A stretch of 64,000 bases of DNA, from positions 1,728,501-1,792,500 of the forward strand of contig NZ_CP022603.1 of NCBI RefSeq assembly GCF_002278035.1, written 5' to 3'. The stretch is from Ochrobactrum quorumnocens. GTDB taxonomy: Bacteria; Pseudomonadota; Alphaproteobacteria; Rhizobiales; Rhizobiaceae. The notes under the pieces were generated by a model. That model had not been told where the DNA came from. It did no database searches and saw only the letters and a list, made by a program, of their open reading frames with translations. This document shows, piece after piece, positions 17,059 through 25,626 of this stretch; position 1 is the stretch's first letter, and the number at the start of each line of letters is the position of its first letter. The translations under genes were made by a program, and so were the position numbers.

Positions 17059-18639
17059 CTAGTGGCCGCCGCCGCCACCTCCTGCTGCCTGCTTTGGTTT
17101 GCGCAGCAAGATTGCGCAGATTGCGAGCGTGCAGAACATCATCGTCAGGATGTAAAATACATCGATGAAGGACATCAGTGTCGATTGTTGGCGCACCATG
17201 CCTGACATTTTGGCAATGGCGACAGTTGCACCATCCATGCCAGCCGCATTGTACTTGGCAGTCAAGTTGGCGAGCATCTGTTCGGCTTCCGCATTGCCCC
17301 AGCGCACGTGTTCAGCCAGCCGTTCATAATGCATATCGTTGCGACGCATCAGGATCGTGTTGATGACAGCCAGACCGACAGCGCCGCCAAGATTTCGCGT
17401 AAGATTGAACAGGCCGGAGGCGTTCTTCATGAGAGAAGGCGGCAATGTGCCCAGCGCAAGATTGTTGATCGGCACCATACAGAGCATTAGCGAACAACCA
17501 CGAAGGATCTGCGGCAGCAGTAGTTCGTAGAAATCCCAATCTGCCGTCAGGCCTGTCACCATCCACGTCCCAGCCGCAAAGCCAAGGAAGCCGATCATCA
17601 TCATCAGGCGCGGGTCCATGCGCGTGGACAGGAAACCGGCAAGGGGGGCCGTGAAGAACATGGCAAGACCGCTTACAAATAGCGCCTCACCGATCATCAG
17701 CGCATCATAGCCACGTATGCTGCTGAGATAGAGCGGATAAAGATAAGTAAGACCATAGAGGCCGACACCCATCACAAAGGAAAACAGAGAACCAAACGCG
17801 AAGTTGACGTTCTTGAAGGCTCGTAAGTCAACGATGGGTTCTTCGGCCGTAAAAGCTCGATAGAAGAAGATAATGCCACCAATCGTCATGACGCCTGACA
17901 GGATGAAGATCGCATCATCCTGAAGCCAGTCGTTGCGTGGGCCTTCTTCGAGAACATACTCCATCGAACCAAGGAATGCCGCCATGCCTGCGAGGCCCCA
18001 CCAGTCGAATTTGCTCAGGAGCGAGCTATCGCCTTCATCGAAATCGATGAGGTTCCATGCAGCGATCGTGACAAGGATGCCGGGCCCAACATTGACAAGA
18101 AACAGCCAGTGCCAAGAGAAAGCATGACTTAGATATCCACCAACGGTTGGTCCAATGGTTGGCGCAAGCGTTGCGACAAGGCCGATCATTGGCGAAACGA
18201 TTGAACGCTTGGACGGCGGGAAGATCGTGAAGGCGGCTGCAAACACGCTTGGGATCATGCCGCCGCCGATAAAGCCCTGAATGGCGCGGTAAACGATCAT
18301 CTGGTCGATGTTGGTCGCTGTCGCACAAAGCATCGAAGCCAGTGTAAAGCCTGCGGCTGAAACGGTGAACAAAACGCGTGTAGATACAAGACGCCCAAGA
18401 AAACCGGACAGCGGGATCATGATAACTTCCGCGATCAGATAAGATGTCTGAACCCAGGAAATTTCATCGGAGCTGGCACTGAGGCCCGCCTGAATCTCAG
18501 ACAGCGACGCAGACACAATCTGAATATCCAGAATTGCCATGAACATGCCGAACACCATCGCAAGAAAGGCAATCGCCTTCTTGGGATCGATGCGATCATC
18601 TGCAGGAGCCATGGGCCCCATTGTGGTGTTTGCAGCCAT
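17059..18639 (-). CDS. DHA2-family MFS multidrug efflux permease (EmrB-like)
   Basis: The 526-residue protein has the 14-segment layout of the DHA2 drug:H+ antiporters. Hallmarks are 'MAILDIQIVSASLSEIQAGLSASSDEISWVQTSYLIAE' (TM1 and loop, ~34-70), 'GRLVSTRVLFTVSAAGFTLASMLCA' (motif A-like) and 'RAIQGFIGGGMIPSVFAAAF' (motif B, ~118-137). The C-terminus ends in an unusual Gly run followed by His (GGGGGGH). With the membrane-fusion protein encoded 123 bases upstream it should form an EmrAB-type pump exporting toxic compounds. The substrate is unknown. Confidence 0.92.
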   Translation of the reverse strand: MAANTTMGPMAPADDRIDPKKAIAFLAMVFGMFMAILDIQIVSASLSEIQAGLSASSDEISWVQTSYLIAEVIMIPLSGFLGRLVSTRVLFTVSAAGFTLASMLCATATNIDQMIVYRAIQGFIGGGMIPSVFAAAFTIFPPSKRSIVSPMIGLVATLAPTIGPTVGGYLSHAFSWHWLFLVNVGPGILVTIAAWNLIDFDEGDSSLLSKFDWWGLAGMAAFLGSMEYVLEEGPRNDWLQDDAIFILSGVMTIGGIIFFYRAFTAEEPIVDLRAFKNVNFAFGSLFSFVMGVGLYGLTYLYPLYLSSIRGYDALMIGEALFVSGLAMFFTAPLAGFLSTRMDPRLMMMIGFLGFAAGTWMVTGLTADWDFYELLLPQILRGCSLMLCMVPINNLALGTLPPSLMKNASGLFNLTRNLGGAVGLAVINTILMRRNDMHYERLAEHVRWGNAEAEQMLANLTAKYNAAGMDGATVAIAKMSGMVRQQSTLMSFIDVFYILTMMFCTLAICAILLRKPKQAAGGGGGGH

Positions 18640-18762
18640 GACGGCGCACTCCGAAAGGGAAGGGGAAGGCGGCGCGAAAGCTGTCAGCCGCGCCGCCGCA
18701 TGTTCTAATGATCAGTTTTCACGCTCTTTTGGAATACGCTCCCAAAAGCGTTGTCGCGCGTG

Positions 18763-19992
18763 TCAGTTGGCCTTGTCTTCAGGTGCGGTGCGTGTGTCCA
18801 CGTCAACCGTTACGCTGAGACCAGCGCGGATCTTGCCAGAATCGAGCGCGTCCTGAGGGATCGTGATACGAACCGGAACACGTTGAACGATCTTGGTGAA
18901 GTTGCCGGTGGCATTTTCAGGTGGCAACAGCGAGAACACGGCACCCGATGCTGGGGCTACCGATGCGACCTTGCCTTCAAAGTAAGGGCCGTCGATGGCA
19001 TCGACATAGATACGTGCTGTTTCGCCAGTTTTGATGTGGCCGAGCTGCGTTTCCTTGAAGTTGGCATCAATATAGAGCGCGTTCACCGGAACAAGCGCTG
19101 CAATCTTCTGACCGGCAGAAACGAGATCGCCCTTCTTGCCGGAAAGATTACCGACAACACCATCAAAAGGTGCGCGCAGGGTGGTGAAATTGAGATCGCG
19201 AGCAGCCTTGTCACGTGCAAGTTCCAGAGAGCGCATGGTGCTTTCTGATTCCTTGTACTGCGCATTCAACACTTCGATATTGGCATTTGCCGAAGCAATC
19301 TGTGCTTTGGAACCGGCAAGTTTTGCCTTGGCCTGATCGAGTGAAGACTGCGCATTGTCGAGTTCTGACTGTGCCGAGAACCGTGTATCGTGGAGTTTCT
19401 GGACGCGGACCATTGTGCTCTCAGCGTTCTTCAGAACGGCCTGAGATGCCTGTTGATCTGCCTGAGCCTGTTGCAGGCTTGCCTTGGACGCATCAATTTG
19501 TGCGTTGATCCGTGCGAGCGTCTGCTTTTGTGTATTAAGCTTGGCTTCCGCATCGTCGAGCGCAATCTGGTAATCTCCGGCATCAAGCTGGAAGATCACA
19601 TCACCAGCTTTGATATGCTGGTTGGCCACGACTGGGATGCTTTCAATATAGCCGGTGACTTTTGGTGCGATAGACGCAATGTCACCCTGCACGTAAGCGT
19701 CATCCGTTGAAACCATGAAGCGGCCAACTGTCCACCAGTTATAACCATACCAGAGCCCACCTGCGACGGCAGCAATAATAACGACCGGCAGCACAACGCG
19801 CTTACCAATGCCCTTTTTCTTGCCGCCTTTTGCGGTATCAGGTGCTGCGCCAGGAGCAGCAGTGTCCGGGGCTGTTTGCGGTGCTGGCCGTTCGCCCATG
19901 GGTTCTGCATTCACTCTGGACTGTTCTTCCTGAGCCGTAGGGGTCGGGAATGGACGGATTTCAGCCGTATCAACAGACTTATGGGCGGACAT
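18763..19992 (-). CDS. HlyD/EmrA-family membrane-fusion protein of efflux pump
   Basis: The 409-residue protein has a ~75-residue cytoplasmic proline/alanine-rich leader, one membrane anchor (VVLPVVIIAAVAGGLWYGYNWW, ~77-98), then the barrel-sandwich start 'STDDAYVQGDIASIAPKVTGYI'. A long coiled-coil hairpin (~155-265, rich in Q/A/K) and the second half 'LRAPFDGVVGNLSGKKGDLVSAGQ' follow. It bridges the inner-membrane EmrB-like pump to an outer-membrane channel encoded elsewhere. It is divergent from the TetR gene; the spacer holds two operator palindromes that should control it. Confidence 0.93.
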   Translation of the reverse strand: MSAHKSVDTAEIRPFPTPTAQEEQSRVNAEPMGERPAPQTAPDTAAPGAAPDTAKGGKKKGIGKRVVLPVVIIAAVAGGLWYGYNWWTVGRFMVSTDDAYVQGDIASIAPKVTGYIESIPVVANQHIKAGDVIFQLDAGDYQIALDDAEAKLNTQKQTLARINAQIDASKASLQQAQADQQASQAVLKNAESTMVRVQKLHDTRFSAQSELDNAQSSLDQAKAKLAGSKAQIASANANIEVLNAQYKESESTMRSLELARDKAARDLNFTTLRAPFDGVVGNLSGKKGDLVSAGQKIAALVPVNALYIDANFKETQLGHIKTGETARIYVDAIDGPYFEGKVASVAPASGAVFSLLPPENATGNFTKIVQRVPVRITIPQDALDSGKIRAGLSVTVDVDTRTAPEDKAN

Positions 19993-20020
19993 TTGGAAAC
20001 TTTCTTTATAACCGCTTCAA

Positions 20021-20036
20021 CGAACCGCTTGGTTCG
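20021..20036. promoter_or_regulatory. TetR operator, site 1
   Basis: The 16-mer CGAACCGCTTGGTTCG has perfect 6-base inverted arms (CGAACC/GGTTCG). It lies 29 bases upstream of the membrane-fusion protein start. The same arms recur at 20078, so it is a likely operator of the adjacent TetR regulator. Confidence 0.82.
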
Positions 20037-20077
20037 ATGTTGACTTAGAGCAATAAGTTGACCATATCAAGTGACAT

Positions 20078-20093
20078 CGAACCGTTTGGTTCG
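20078..20093. promoter_or_regulatory. TetR operator, site 2
   Basis: CGAACCGTTTGGTTCG repeats site 1 with one base changed in the 4-base centre; its arms extend to TCGAACC/GGTTCGA. Its start is 57 bases from that of site 1, and it ends 22 bases before the TetR start codon at 20116. This fits joint repression of the pump and autoregulation. Confidence 0.82.
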
Positions 20094-20115
20094 AGAAAAT
20101 TATGAGTTTTGTACA

Positions 20116-20868
20116 ATGAATCGTGAACACCGCATAGAACAGAGCGCTGCAGCTGCCTTCGATAGCATTGAGGCTGGGGATGGCAATGAGGCCAGCGCAT
20201 TTGCGGTTGAGCCCGATGTGGAGGGCGGACGTACGCGTCTGGCCGCAGGTCAAGATCCAATAAAACGCCAGCAGATTCTTGAAGGTGCGCAAAATGTATT
20301 TCTGCGTATGGGATTTGATGCTGCAAGCATGAACGACATTACGCGGGAAGCGGGGGTTTCCAAGGGAACGATTTATGTTTACTTCAACAGCAAAGAAGAT
20401 CTGTTCGTCTCCCTGTGTGAACACTATCGCATGACGACTTTCAGTAAGCTTGTCGACAAGATCGACCAGGGGTTTTCGACCCGCGAAGAACTCGCTGATT
20501 TTGGTGTTACCCTGGTTACGCTCATAACGTCGACGACTGCAATTCGTGCGCAACGCATTATTCTGGGTGTCAGTGAACGTAAGCCTGAATTGTCGGCACG
20601 CTTTTATGAACGTGGTCCTAAACGCAGCCACTTAATCATGGCAGATTATCTTTCCAAAATGATCCAGTCAGGCGAACTGGAACCGTTTGATCCATTGGAA
20701 AAAGCCTATCAGCTTTCGGATCTTTTTCTTTCCGGCCTCTATCGGCCCCGCCTTTTTGGCGTGTTGAGCGAGCCTCCTTCGAGGCAGACAATTGTTAAAA
20801 ATGTCGAGTCTGCTCTCGACTTTTTCTTTAGAGCTTATGGCAAACGAAGCCTGGATGTTTCAAAATAG
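20116..20868 (+). CDS. TetR-family transcriptional repressor of the adjacent efflux pump
   Basis: I place the start at ATG 20116; the frame is open upstream to a GTG at 20071, but that would cover the operator. The 250-residue protein has a ~45-residue acidic leader, then a clear TetR HTH: 'RQQILEGAQNVFLRMGFDA', 'SMNDITREAGVSKGTIYVYF', 'NSKEDLFVSL' (~50-97). The C-terminal ligand domain is TetR_C-like, with 'AQRIILGVSERKPELSARFYERGP' as in AcrR-type regulators. Divergent position and twin palindromes argue that it represses the emrAB-like operon and itself until a drug or metabolite binds. The N-terminal leader is longer than usual. Confidence 0.9.
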   Translation: MNREHRIEQSAAAAFDSIEAGDGNEASAFAVEPDVEGGRTRLAAGQDPIKRQQILEGAQNVFLRMGFDAASMNDITREAGVSKGTIYVYFNSKEDLFVSLCEHYRMTTFSKLVDKIDQGFSTREELADFGVTLVTLITSTTAIRAQRIILGVSERKPELSARFYERGPKRSHLIMADYLSKMIQSGELEPFDPLEKAYQLSDLFLSGLYRPRLFGVLSEPPSRQTIVKNVESALDFFFRAYGKRSLDVSK

Positions 20869-21120
20869 TTCATCCGCCTTTTGAGCGAAGGGCTAAACAC
20901 ACATTCACCTGTCGGTAACGTAGTTTTCATTTGCGGGAGCCATATTTAGGCACCGTTCTTGTGTGTAATACATAGCAATCAATTTATTGCGGGTTGCAAC
21001 GCGACCCATTTTTTATGTGACTTATAAGTGATTGAAGGCCCGAAGGAGTCGATTCGCCACCCATTTTTTAGTGGCATCAGATGAAGCCCTTTTTTCCTTT
21101 ATTACCAAGGATATTATGCA
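20869..21120. promoter_or_regulatory. Upstream region of the vjbR-like gene
   Basis: This 252-base AT-rich stretch holds no ORF worth calling. It must contain the regulator's promoter. A ribosome site AAGGA lies at about 21107-21111, 9 bases before the ATG. I see no clear lux-box palindrome. Confidence 0.4.
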
Positions 21121-21903
21121 ATGATTCTCGACTTGATTCATTTTCCGAATTTTAAGAAGACCTTCTTTGGCACCTCGTTCCAGGGCGACACACTTGCGCT
21201 TCTGACGCGTATCCGTGACGAGATTGGATGCAAGTATATTATGCACACATATCGCGGGCGTATGGGAGATTGTACAAAGGCAAATTCTTCCGATCTTACT
21301 GTGGTGATGACTTATCCTTCGAGCTGGGCGACCCGATATTCAGCGAAGAATTACTTCATAATTGATCCTGTCTTTCAGGATGACGCTCCCTATTATCGAA
21401 ATGATTCCCGCGGGATCGTGCGTGATCTCAAGGAAGATGCGGCAGCATGCCCCGATATCGCCGACATGCTGCAGGATGCTGAGAAGCATGGGCTGGGAAA
21501 TACATTTATAGCGGTCTCGGCACGCAATCCGAAGGGGGCTGTTGGCTGTACACTTTTCTGCTTTGAGCTTGGCGACCAAGCTACGCAGGAAGAATTTCTT
21601 CTTAAGATGCGTCCGCGTCTGTTGAGCGTTTCTGGTATTATTCATAATACGTTGTGCGGTTGTGATAATACGAAATCAGCAGCATCCCTTCTGACACCAC
21701 GTGAAGTTGATTGCTTGCGGTGGGCGGCCAATGGCAAGACGGACGGGGAAATCGCTGAAATTCTCAGCATCGCTCGCTGGACGGTCGTAACCTATCTTCA
21801 GAACGCGAAGATCAAACTCAATTGTTCGAATCGTACATCTGCAGTGGCGACAGCGCTCTCTCTGGGCATCATTGAAATGCCGGAAGTGCAGCATTTGATG
21901 TGA
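21121..21903 (+). CDS. vjbR: VjbR-like LuxR-family quorum-sensing regulator
   Basis: The 260-residue protein has an autoinducer-binding domain (~1-170: '[18 protein letters not shown]', '[19 protein letters not shown]', '[18 protein letters not shown]') and a LuxR HTH (~190-250: '[20 protein letters not shown]', '[20 protein letters not shown]'). I recognise it as an orthologue of Brucella VjbR; from memory the HTH half is almost identical and the N-terminal half is more diverged. In Brucella VjbR activates the virB secretion operon and flagellar genes. Its place next to the flagellar cluster is the same as in Brucella. It is monocistronic with its own terminator. Confidence 0.92.
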   Translation: MILDLIHFPNFKKTFFGTSFQGDTLALLTRIRDEIGCKYIMHTYRGRMGDCTKANSSDLTVVMTYPSSWATRYSAKNYFIIDPVFQDDAPYYRNDSRGIVRDLKEDAAACPDIADMLQDAEKHGLGNTFIAVSARNPKGAVGCTLFCFELGDQATQEEFLLKMRPRLLSVSGIIHNTLCGCDNTKSAASLLTPREVDCLRWAANGKTDGEIAEILSIARWTVVTYLQNAKIKLNCSNRTSAVATALSLGIIEMPEVQHLM

Positions 21904-21928
21904 TGTCACGTTTACACGGAACTAATAT

Positions 21929-21963
21929 TACACCGGATGCTTGAAGCTTCCGGTGTATTTTTT
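21929..21963. terminator. Terminator after the vjbR-like gene
   Basis: A 9-bp stem (TACACCGGA / TCCGGTGTA) encloses GCTTGAAGC, which can pair on itself. ATTTTTTT follows on the plus strand. It sits between vjbR and the convergent small gene. Confidence 0.88.
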
Positions 21964-21973
21964 GAAAGAAGCT

Positions 21974-22402
21974 CTAAGCCGTCTTCCGCATAGGCAGACG
22001 TGCATTGTCGATCGCATCAATCAGGCGGGTCGTATTCTGTGCCGGATCGTCATCAGGGTTCTCAAATACAATGTGGCTCAGTTCAACGCTTGCCGTTTTC
22101 CCCGACAGTGTCAGGCGGAAATAAGCATAGACGCCCTTATTGCGAAACTCCATGTCGAGAACAATGAAGGGATTTGTGAACCAGTCACAATGAAACTCAC
22201 CGCCATGCCCAAGCTCGAGCGTGCCGGGGAAAAAATGCAGCTCAGTTGCCGAGTGGACGATATCTGCAATGTTGGCGAACAACTCGCAGCGGATGAAAGC
22301 AATATAGTCGGCCGGATCAACCAGCCGAAGTTCAGCGACGACTTCGCGAATGTTTTCGGCAATGATTGCCTCGCGTTCGTTTGAGAATTGTAGGCTCTTC
22401 AT
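21974..22402 (-). CDS. Conserved hypothetical protein at the end of the flhB operon
   Basis: I do not recognise a named family. The 142-residue soluble protein has no signal or membrane segment. Conserved-looking parts are an N-terminal helix 'NEREAIIAENIREVVAEL' and a C-terminal 'ELSHIVFENPDDDPAQNTT', with a mixed alpha/beta pattern and a 'HCDWFTNPF' motif between. It reads in the same direction as the flagellar arm flhB-fliG-fliN-fliM-motA, 69 bases beyond flhB, so it may be the last gene of that operon. Codon use resembles its neighbours. A flagellar role is inferred only from position. Confidence 0.65.
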   Translation of the reverse strand: MKSLQFSNEREAIIAENIREVVAELRLVDPADYIAFIRCELFANIADIVHSATELHFFPGTLELGHGGEFHCDWFTNPFIVLDMEFRNKGVYAYFRLTLSGKTASVELSHIVFENPDDDPAQNTTRLIDAIDNARLPMRKTA

Positions 22403-22471
22403 CTTGCCACCGCCGATCTGGAAGAACAGGGATATAATATATTAGAATATCCATAAGTCATCTCAAGCCTA

Positions 22472-23542
22472 TCAATGTAATGCATGTCGAGCATTGATGA
22501 CACGGACGAGTTCAGCGACGGCCTTATAGAATTCAGGTGCAATCATCTGGTCGACATTCACCTGTTTATAGAGCGCACGTGCCAATTGTACATCCTCGAA
22601 AATAGGGATGGAATTGGCTGCAGCAACTTCTCTTATTTTGAGAGCGATCAAATCTTGTCCCTTCGCAACAACAATTGGGGCCGCATCCTCATTGGGTCGA
22701 TAGCGTAGTGCTACAGAGAAATGGGTCGGATTTGCGACAATAAGCGTTGCGGTTGGTACAGCGTTGATCATGCGGCGGCGCGCGCGATCACGCCCCAGAG
22801 AGCGCTGGCGCGCTTTTACAAGCGGATCGCCTTCCGATTGCTTATGCTCATCTTTTACTTCCTGCTTGGTCATGCGCAATTCCTGTTTCCAGTGAATGCG
22901 TGACCATGCAAGGTCGAAACCGGCAATTGCAGTGATTGCCAGCACATTGGCAACAAGAAGCCTGACCAGATTTTCACGCAGGAATTCTGGTAACGCGCTC
23001 GGATCGGTCGCAAGGGCGTCGGTGAAAAGATGGTTGCTCTTGAAGAAGACGAAGAAAACGATGATGCTGGCGGCAAGAAATTTCGCAAGAGATTTCAGGA
23101 ATTCCACCTGACCGGAACGCCCGAAAATACGCTGCCAGCCTTTGATCAGCGATATGCGGGAAGCCTGGGGACGGATACGCTCTCCGACCATGCGTGGCGC
23201 GTTCTGAAAAGCCGAAGCCGCGATGCCCGCCAGTGGAATAATGATGAAGATCGGAACGAGTGCCATACCCACTGACAGTCCCAGAATACCAAACAGGTGG
23301 CTTGCATCCTCTGCACTGTTGAGGGTCCAATCCTCCGGGCGGTCCATCAACTCACGCAAAAAAACAGCGAGTTTTGTCGTCGCCGGAGCTGCAACAAAGA
23401 CAGCGATGACAAGAAAGGATGCGATGCCGGCAAGAATAGGTGCTTCGCGGGAAAAGGGCATATTGCCCTTATCCAGCGCGTCGCGGATTTTCTTCTCGCT
23501 GGCGTCCTCTGTTTTGCTCTCTTTGTCGGTATCATCGGACAT
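22472..23542 (-). CDS. flhB: Flagellar type III export protein FlhB
   Basis: The 356-residue protein has a charged N-terminus (SDDTDKESKTEDASEKKIRDA), four membrane segments (~36-55, 85-110, 150-170, 192-212) and a cytoplasmic domain. The NPTH autocleavage motif lies at residues 271-274 (IVANPTHFSVALRY). FlhB is an inner-membrane part of the flagellar export gate; cleavage after the Asn switches export from rod/hook to filament substrates. It follows fliG after a 221-base gap filled by two repeat elements, an unusual interruption of this operon. Confidence 0.96.
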   Translation of the reverse strand: MSDDTDKESKTEDASEKKIRDALDKGNMPFSREAPILAGIASFLVIAVFVAAPATTKLAVFLRELMDRPEDWTLNSAEDASHLFGILGLSVGMALVPIFIIIPLAGIAASAFQNAPRMVGERIRPQASRISLIKGWQRIFGRSGQVEFLKSLAKFLAASIIVFFVFFKSNHLFTDALATDPSALPEFLRENLVRLLVANVLAITAIAGFDLAWSRIHWKQELRMTKQEVKDEHKQSEGDPLVKARQRSLGRDRARRRMINAVPTATLIVANPTHFSVALRYRPNEDAAPIVVAKGQDLIALKIREVAAANSIPIFEDVQLARALYKQVNVDQMIAPEFYKAVAELVRVINARHALH

Positions 23543-23558
23543 GTGTCACCAGCGTTCT

Positions 23559-23664
23559 TAGAGCATGTCGCGCTCAAATGGATTCATTTAGCGTTCGCGA
23601 ACATGCGACAGTCAAAAGAATCTAGAGCGAGCGCCGTGGGTGCGATCAAGTGCGACACTCTCTA
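23559..23664. repeat. Bru-RS-like palindromic repeat, variant copy
   Basis: This ~106-bp element begins TAGAGCATGTCGCGC and ends GTGCGACACTCTCTA, so its ends are roughly inverted. Its inner sequence differs from the main family. Its last TAGAG overlaps the start of the next repeat, giving a tandem pair between fliG and flhB. Confidence 0.6.
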
Positions 23665-23766
23665 GAGCATTTCCAGCAGAAGGGACGGGTTGGAAATGCT
23701 CTATATATTTGTTTTTACGCATGTCTTTATCCAAAACCAGTTCCCACTTTTGGGAGATGTGCATTA
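23663..23766 (+). repeat. Bru-RS-like palindromic repeat, copy 2
   Basis: This ~104-bp element has TAGAGCATTTCC at the left, the family core TTTTTACGCATGTC ... AAAACCAGTTCCCACTTTTG and GGGAGATGTGCATTAA at the right. Its last bases provide the fliG stop codon (TTA at 23764-23766, read on the minus strand). Confidence 0.75.
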
Positions 23767-24810
23767 ATCCGTGTCTTCGCCTGGCTCGAGCGTGATGATG
23801 CCGCGCTCCGACAGATCAATCGCAATACGAGCGACAGCTCGCCGTGCGTCTGCGATGTTCTGGCTGGTGATGTTGCCCTGTTCGGCGGCCAGCTCGCTCT
23901 CGACCATGCGACGTCCGCGCGTGGAAAGCGACGAAAGCACTGTTTCCTGGAGGGCTGCGTCGGCGCCACGCAAAGCCGTTGCGATCTGCTCGGTCTGTAC
24001 TTCATCGAAAAGCAGAAGACGGGCACGCTGCGACAGGCGTTCGATATCCTCAAAGTTGAAGAGCTTGGCCTTGATGCGGGAAATGTCGTCCTGGCTGAGA
24101 TCTTTGAGGCTCGCCATAAGCTCTTCCATTTCCTGCCGGTCGAGCTGGTTGAAGATGTTGGCGATCTGGCCGTGATGGGCCTTAACCGGACCAGCGTCAT
24201 TGCGTCCGAGAAGATCACGACGAAGCACATCTTCCAAAAGATCAGCTGCAGCAGGGGCGACATTGCCGATGTGCAAGGAACGCTGCACCACAGCGCTGCG
24301 CAACTGTGGAGGCAGGCCTACAAAAATACGTGCTGCGAGATCCGACGGAAGCTTGGAAACGATATAGGCGATGATCTGCGGGTGCTGATCAGTGAGATAG
24401 GCTTGCAGCCCCTCTATCGGCAATCTTGCAAGTCCTGCCCAGACGGATTCCTGAACAAGCTGCGGTTGAACGCGCTCTTCAAACACCGCGTCTGCTTCGT
24501 CCTGTGGCAGTGCTTCGCGCAACAGACCTTCAAAACGCTGGGCTGCTTCAGAGACAGGCGCACCTTCGGCAAAGGAGTCTTCGAACTGCTTTACAAGATG
24601 TTCGAAATCAAGCGGCGAAATGGGTTCAAGCGTTCGGGCATGACCGGCGAGCTTGCGCAAATCGTCCGCATTGAAATGCTTGAGGAGACGTGATGCGGAT
24701 GGACGGCCAATGGCGACAAGGATAGCAGCCGCTTTTTGCGGACCGGAGAGTGTATCGATCAATCCGCTTACGCTGTCGTCGGAAGGCTTTTGCGTTTCAT
24801 TGTCGGCCAT
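23764..24810 (-). CDS. fliG: Flagellar motor switch protein FliG
   Basis: The 348-residue protein matches FliG in length and layout. The N-terminal part has 'LSGPQKAAAILVAIGRPSASRLLKHF' (~18-43), the middle domain has 'HPQIIAYIVSKLPSDLAARIFVGLP' (~179-203), and the C-terminal charge-bearing helix region is 'SQRARLLLFDEVQTEQIATALRG' (~267-289), where the torque helix lies. It sits on the cytoplasmic face of the MS ring and transmits stator force. It is co-oriented with fliN, 10 bases downstream of the fliN stop. Confidence 0.95.
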   Translation of the reverse strand: MADNETQKPSDDSVSGLIDTLSGPQKAAAILVAIGRPSASRLLKHFNADDLRKLAGHARTLEPISPLDFEHLVKQFEDSFAEGAPVSEAAQRFEGLLREALPQDEADAVFEERVQPQLVQESVWAGLARLPIEGLQAYLTDQHPQIIAYIVSKLPSDLAARIFVGLPPQLRSAVVQRSLHIGNVAPAAADLLEDVLRRDLLGRNDAGPVKAHHGQIANIFNQLDRQEMEELMASLKDLSQDDISRIKAKLFNFEDIERLSQRARLLLFDEVQTEQIATALRGADAALQETVLSSLSTRGRRMVESELAAEQGNITSQNIADARRAVARIAIDLSERGIITLEPGEDTD

Positions 24811-24820
24811 GGTCGATCCG

Positions 24821-25168
24821 TTACTTACCGATGATTTCGGTCAGGCTGACGCCGAACCGCGAGGAATCGTCTTCGAGCACGATGACTTCACCGCGCGCAA
24901 TCACACGTCCATTGACGACGATATCGACTGGATCACCGATTTGCTTGTCGAGCGTGATGACAGCACCACGACCGAGCTTCATGAGGTTTGCGACTGGCAT
25001 GGTCGTGCCGCCGAGTACCACCTGAACATCGACCGGGATACCCATGATAAGCTCGAGATTGGGCTTTGAGGCACCAGCTTTGGCGCTGCGCGGCTTTTCT
25101 TCGCGCAATTCTTCAATCGCCTCTTCCAGCTCATGCTGCATGTTTTCGTCCCTGTTCTCGGTGCTCAT
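24821..25168 (-). CDS. fliN: Flagellar motor switch protein FliN
   Basis: The 115-residue protein has an acidic leader (ELEEAIEELREEKP) and a complete SpoA C-ring domain: 'LIMGIPVDVQVVLGGTTMPV', 'LGRGAVITLDKQIGDPVDI', 'VNGRVIARGEVIVLEDD'. FliN forms the base of the cytoplasmic C-ring and helps dock the export apparatus. Its start overlaps the stop of the DUF6468-like gene by 4 bases (ATGA type), which indicates coupling. Confidence 0.95.
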   Translation of the reverse strand: MSTENRDENMQHELEEAIEELREEKPRSAKAGASKPNLELIMGIPVDVQVVLGGTTMPVANLMKLGRGAVITLDKQIGDPVDIVVNGRVIARGEVIVLEDDSSRFGVSLTEIIGK

Positions 25169-25626
25169 GCCTGCCCCGCAATTTCAACGGTTGCCTTCTT
25201 GACCGCACGGCGCACGAAGACCGGCAAGGCGCTTTTTTCTTTTGGTGCAGGTTCGCTTGCGGGCGAAAACACCTTCTCATCGATACGTGCTGCAGTTTCC
25301 GTGACGGTGCGTGCCTGACGCATATCGCGCGTGAGTGCTTTACGCAGCCGGTTCAGCTCTTCGATTGCTTCGTCCATCTCGCGGCGCGCACGGCTTGTCT
25401 CTGTTAGACGGGCTTCGAGCTTTAGTGTCTCGTCTGACAAGTCGGTGCGCTGGTTCTGCAACGACTTGGCCACGCGCTCCAAACCATTGGAGGCAGCAGC
25501 CACGCGCAGCGTCAGCAGTTTACCAAGCTTGATGGTTTCGTTGGCCTTGCGACCCACGATGATGAGTGCACCAAGTGAGCCGAGCGCCAGAAGCGTCGAT
25601 AGAAGATTAGCCAGCAACAAGCTCAT
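25165..25626 (-). CDS. DUF6468-like membrane-anchored protein between fliM and fliN
   Basis: I use the ATG at 25626 (MSLLLANLLSTLLALGSLGA), which overlaps the fliM stop by 20 bases; the frame is open further upstream inside fliM. The 153-residue protein has one N-terminal membrane segment (~3-25). A long charged helix with coiled-coil character follows (~38-105: 'NQRTDLSDETLKLEARLTET', 'REMDEAIEELNRLRKALTRD'), then a basic tail. Proteins of this build (DUF6468, recalled from alphaproteobacterial fliM-fliN operons) have no firm function. Sandwiched between two C-ring genes, it may act in motor assembly. Confidence 0.72.
   Translation of the reverse strand: MSLLLANLLSTLLALGSLGALIIVGRKANETIKLGKLLTLRVAAASNGLERVAKSLQNQRTDLSDETLKLEARLTETSRARREMDEAIEELNRLRKALTRDMRQARTVTETAARIDEKVFSPASEPAPKEKSALPVFVRRAVKKATVEIAGQA

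Noticed and set aside
20017..20631. A 204-codon minus-strand frame opposite the TetR gene
   Set aside because: It would cross both operators and oppose a clear HTH gene; composition is that of a shadow.
21904..21973. The hairpin after vjbR considered as a riboswitch or attenuator of the convergent gene
   Set aside because: The T-run follows on the plus strand directly after the stem, the usual form of a simple terminator for vjbR.
23650..24693. A 347-codon plus-strand frame opposite fliG, beginning in repeat DNA
   Set aside because: fliG is secure; the frame has Cys/His/Arg-rich antisense composition.
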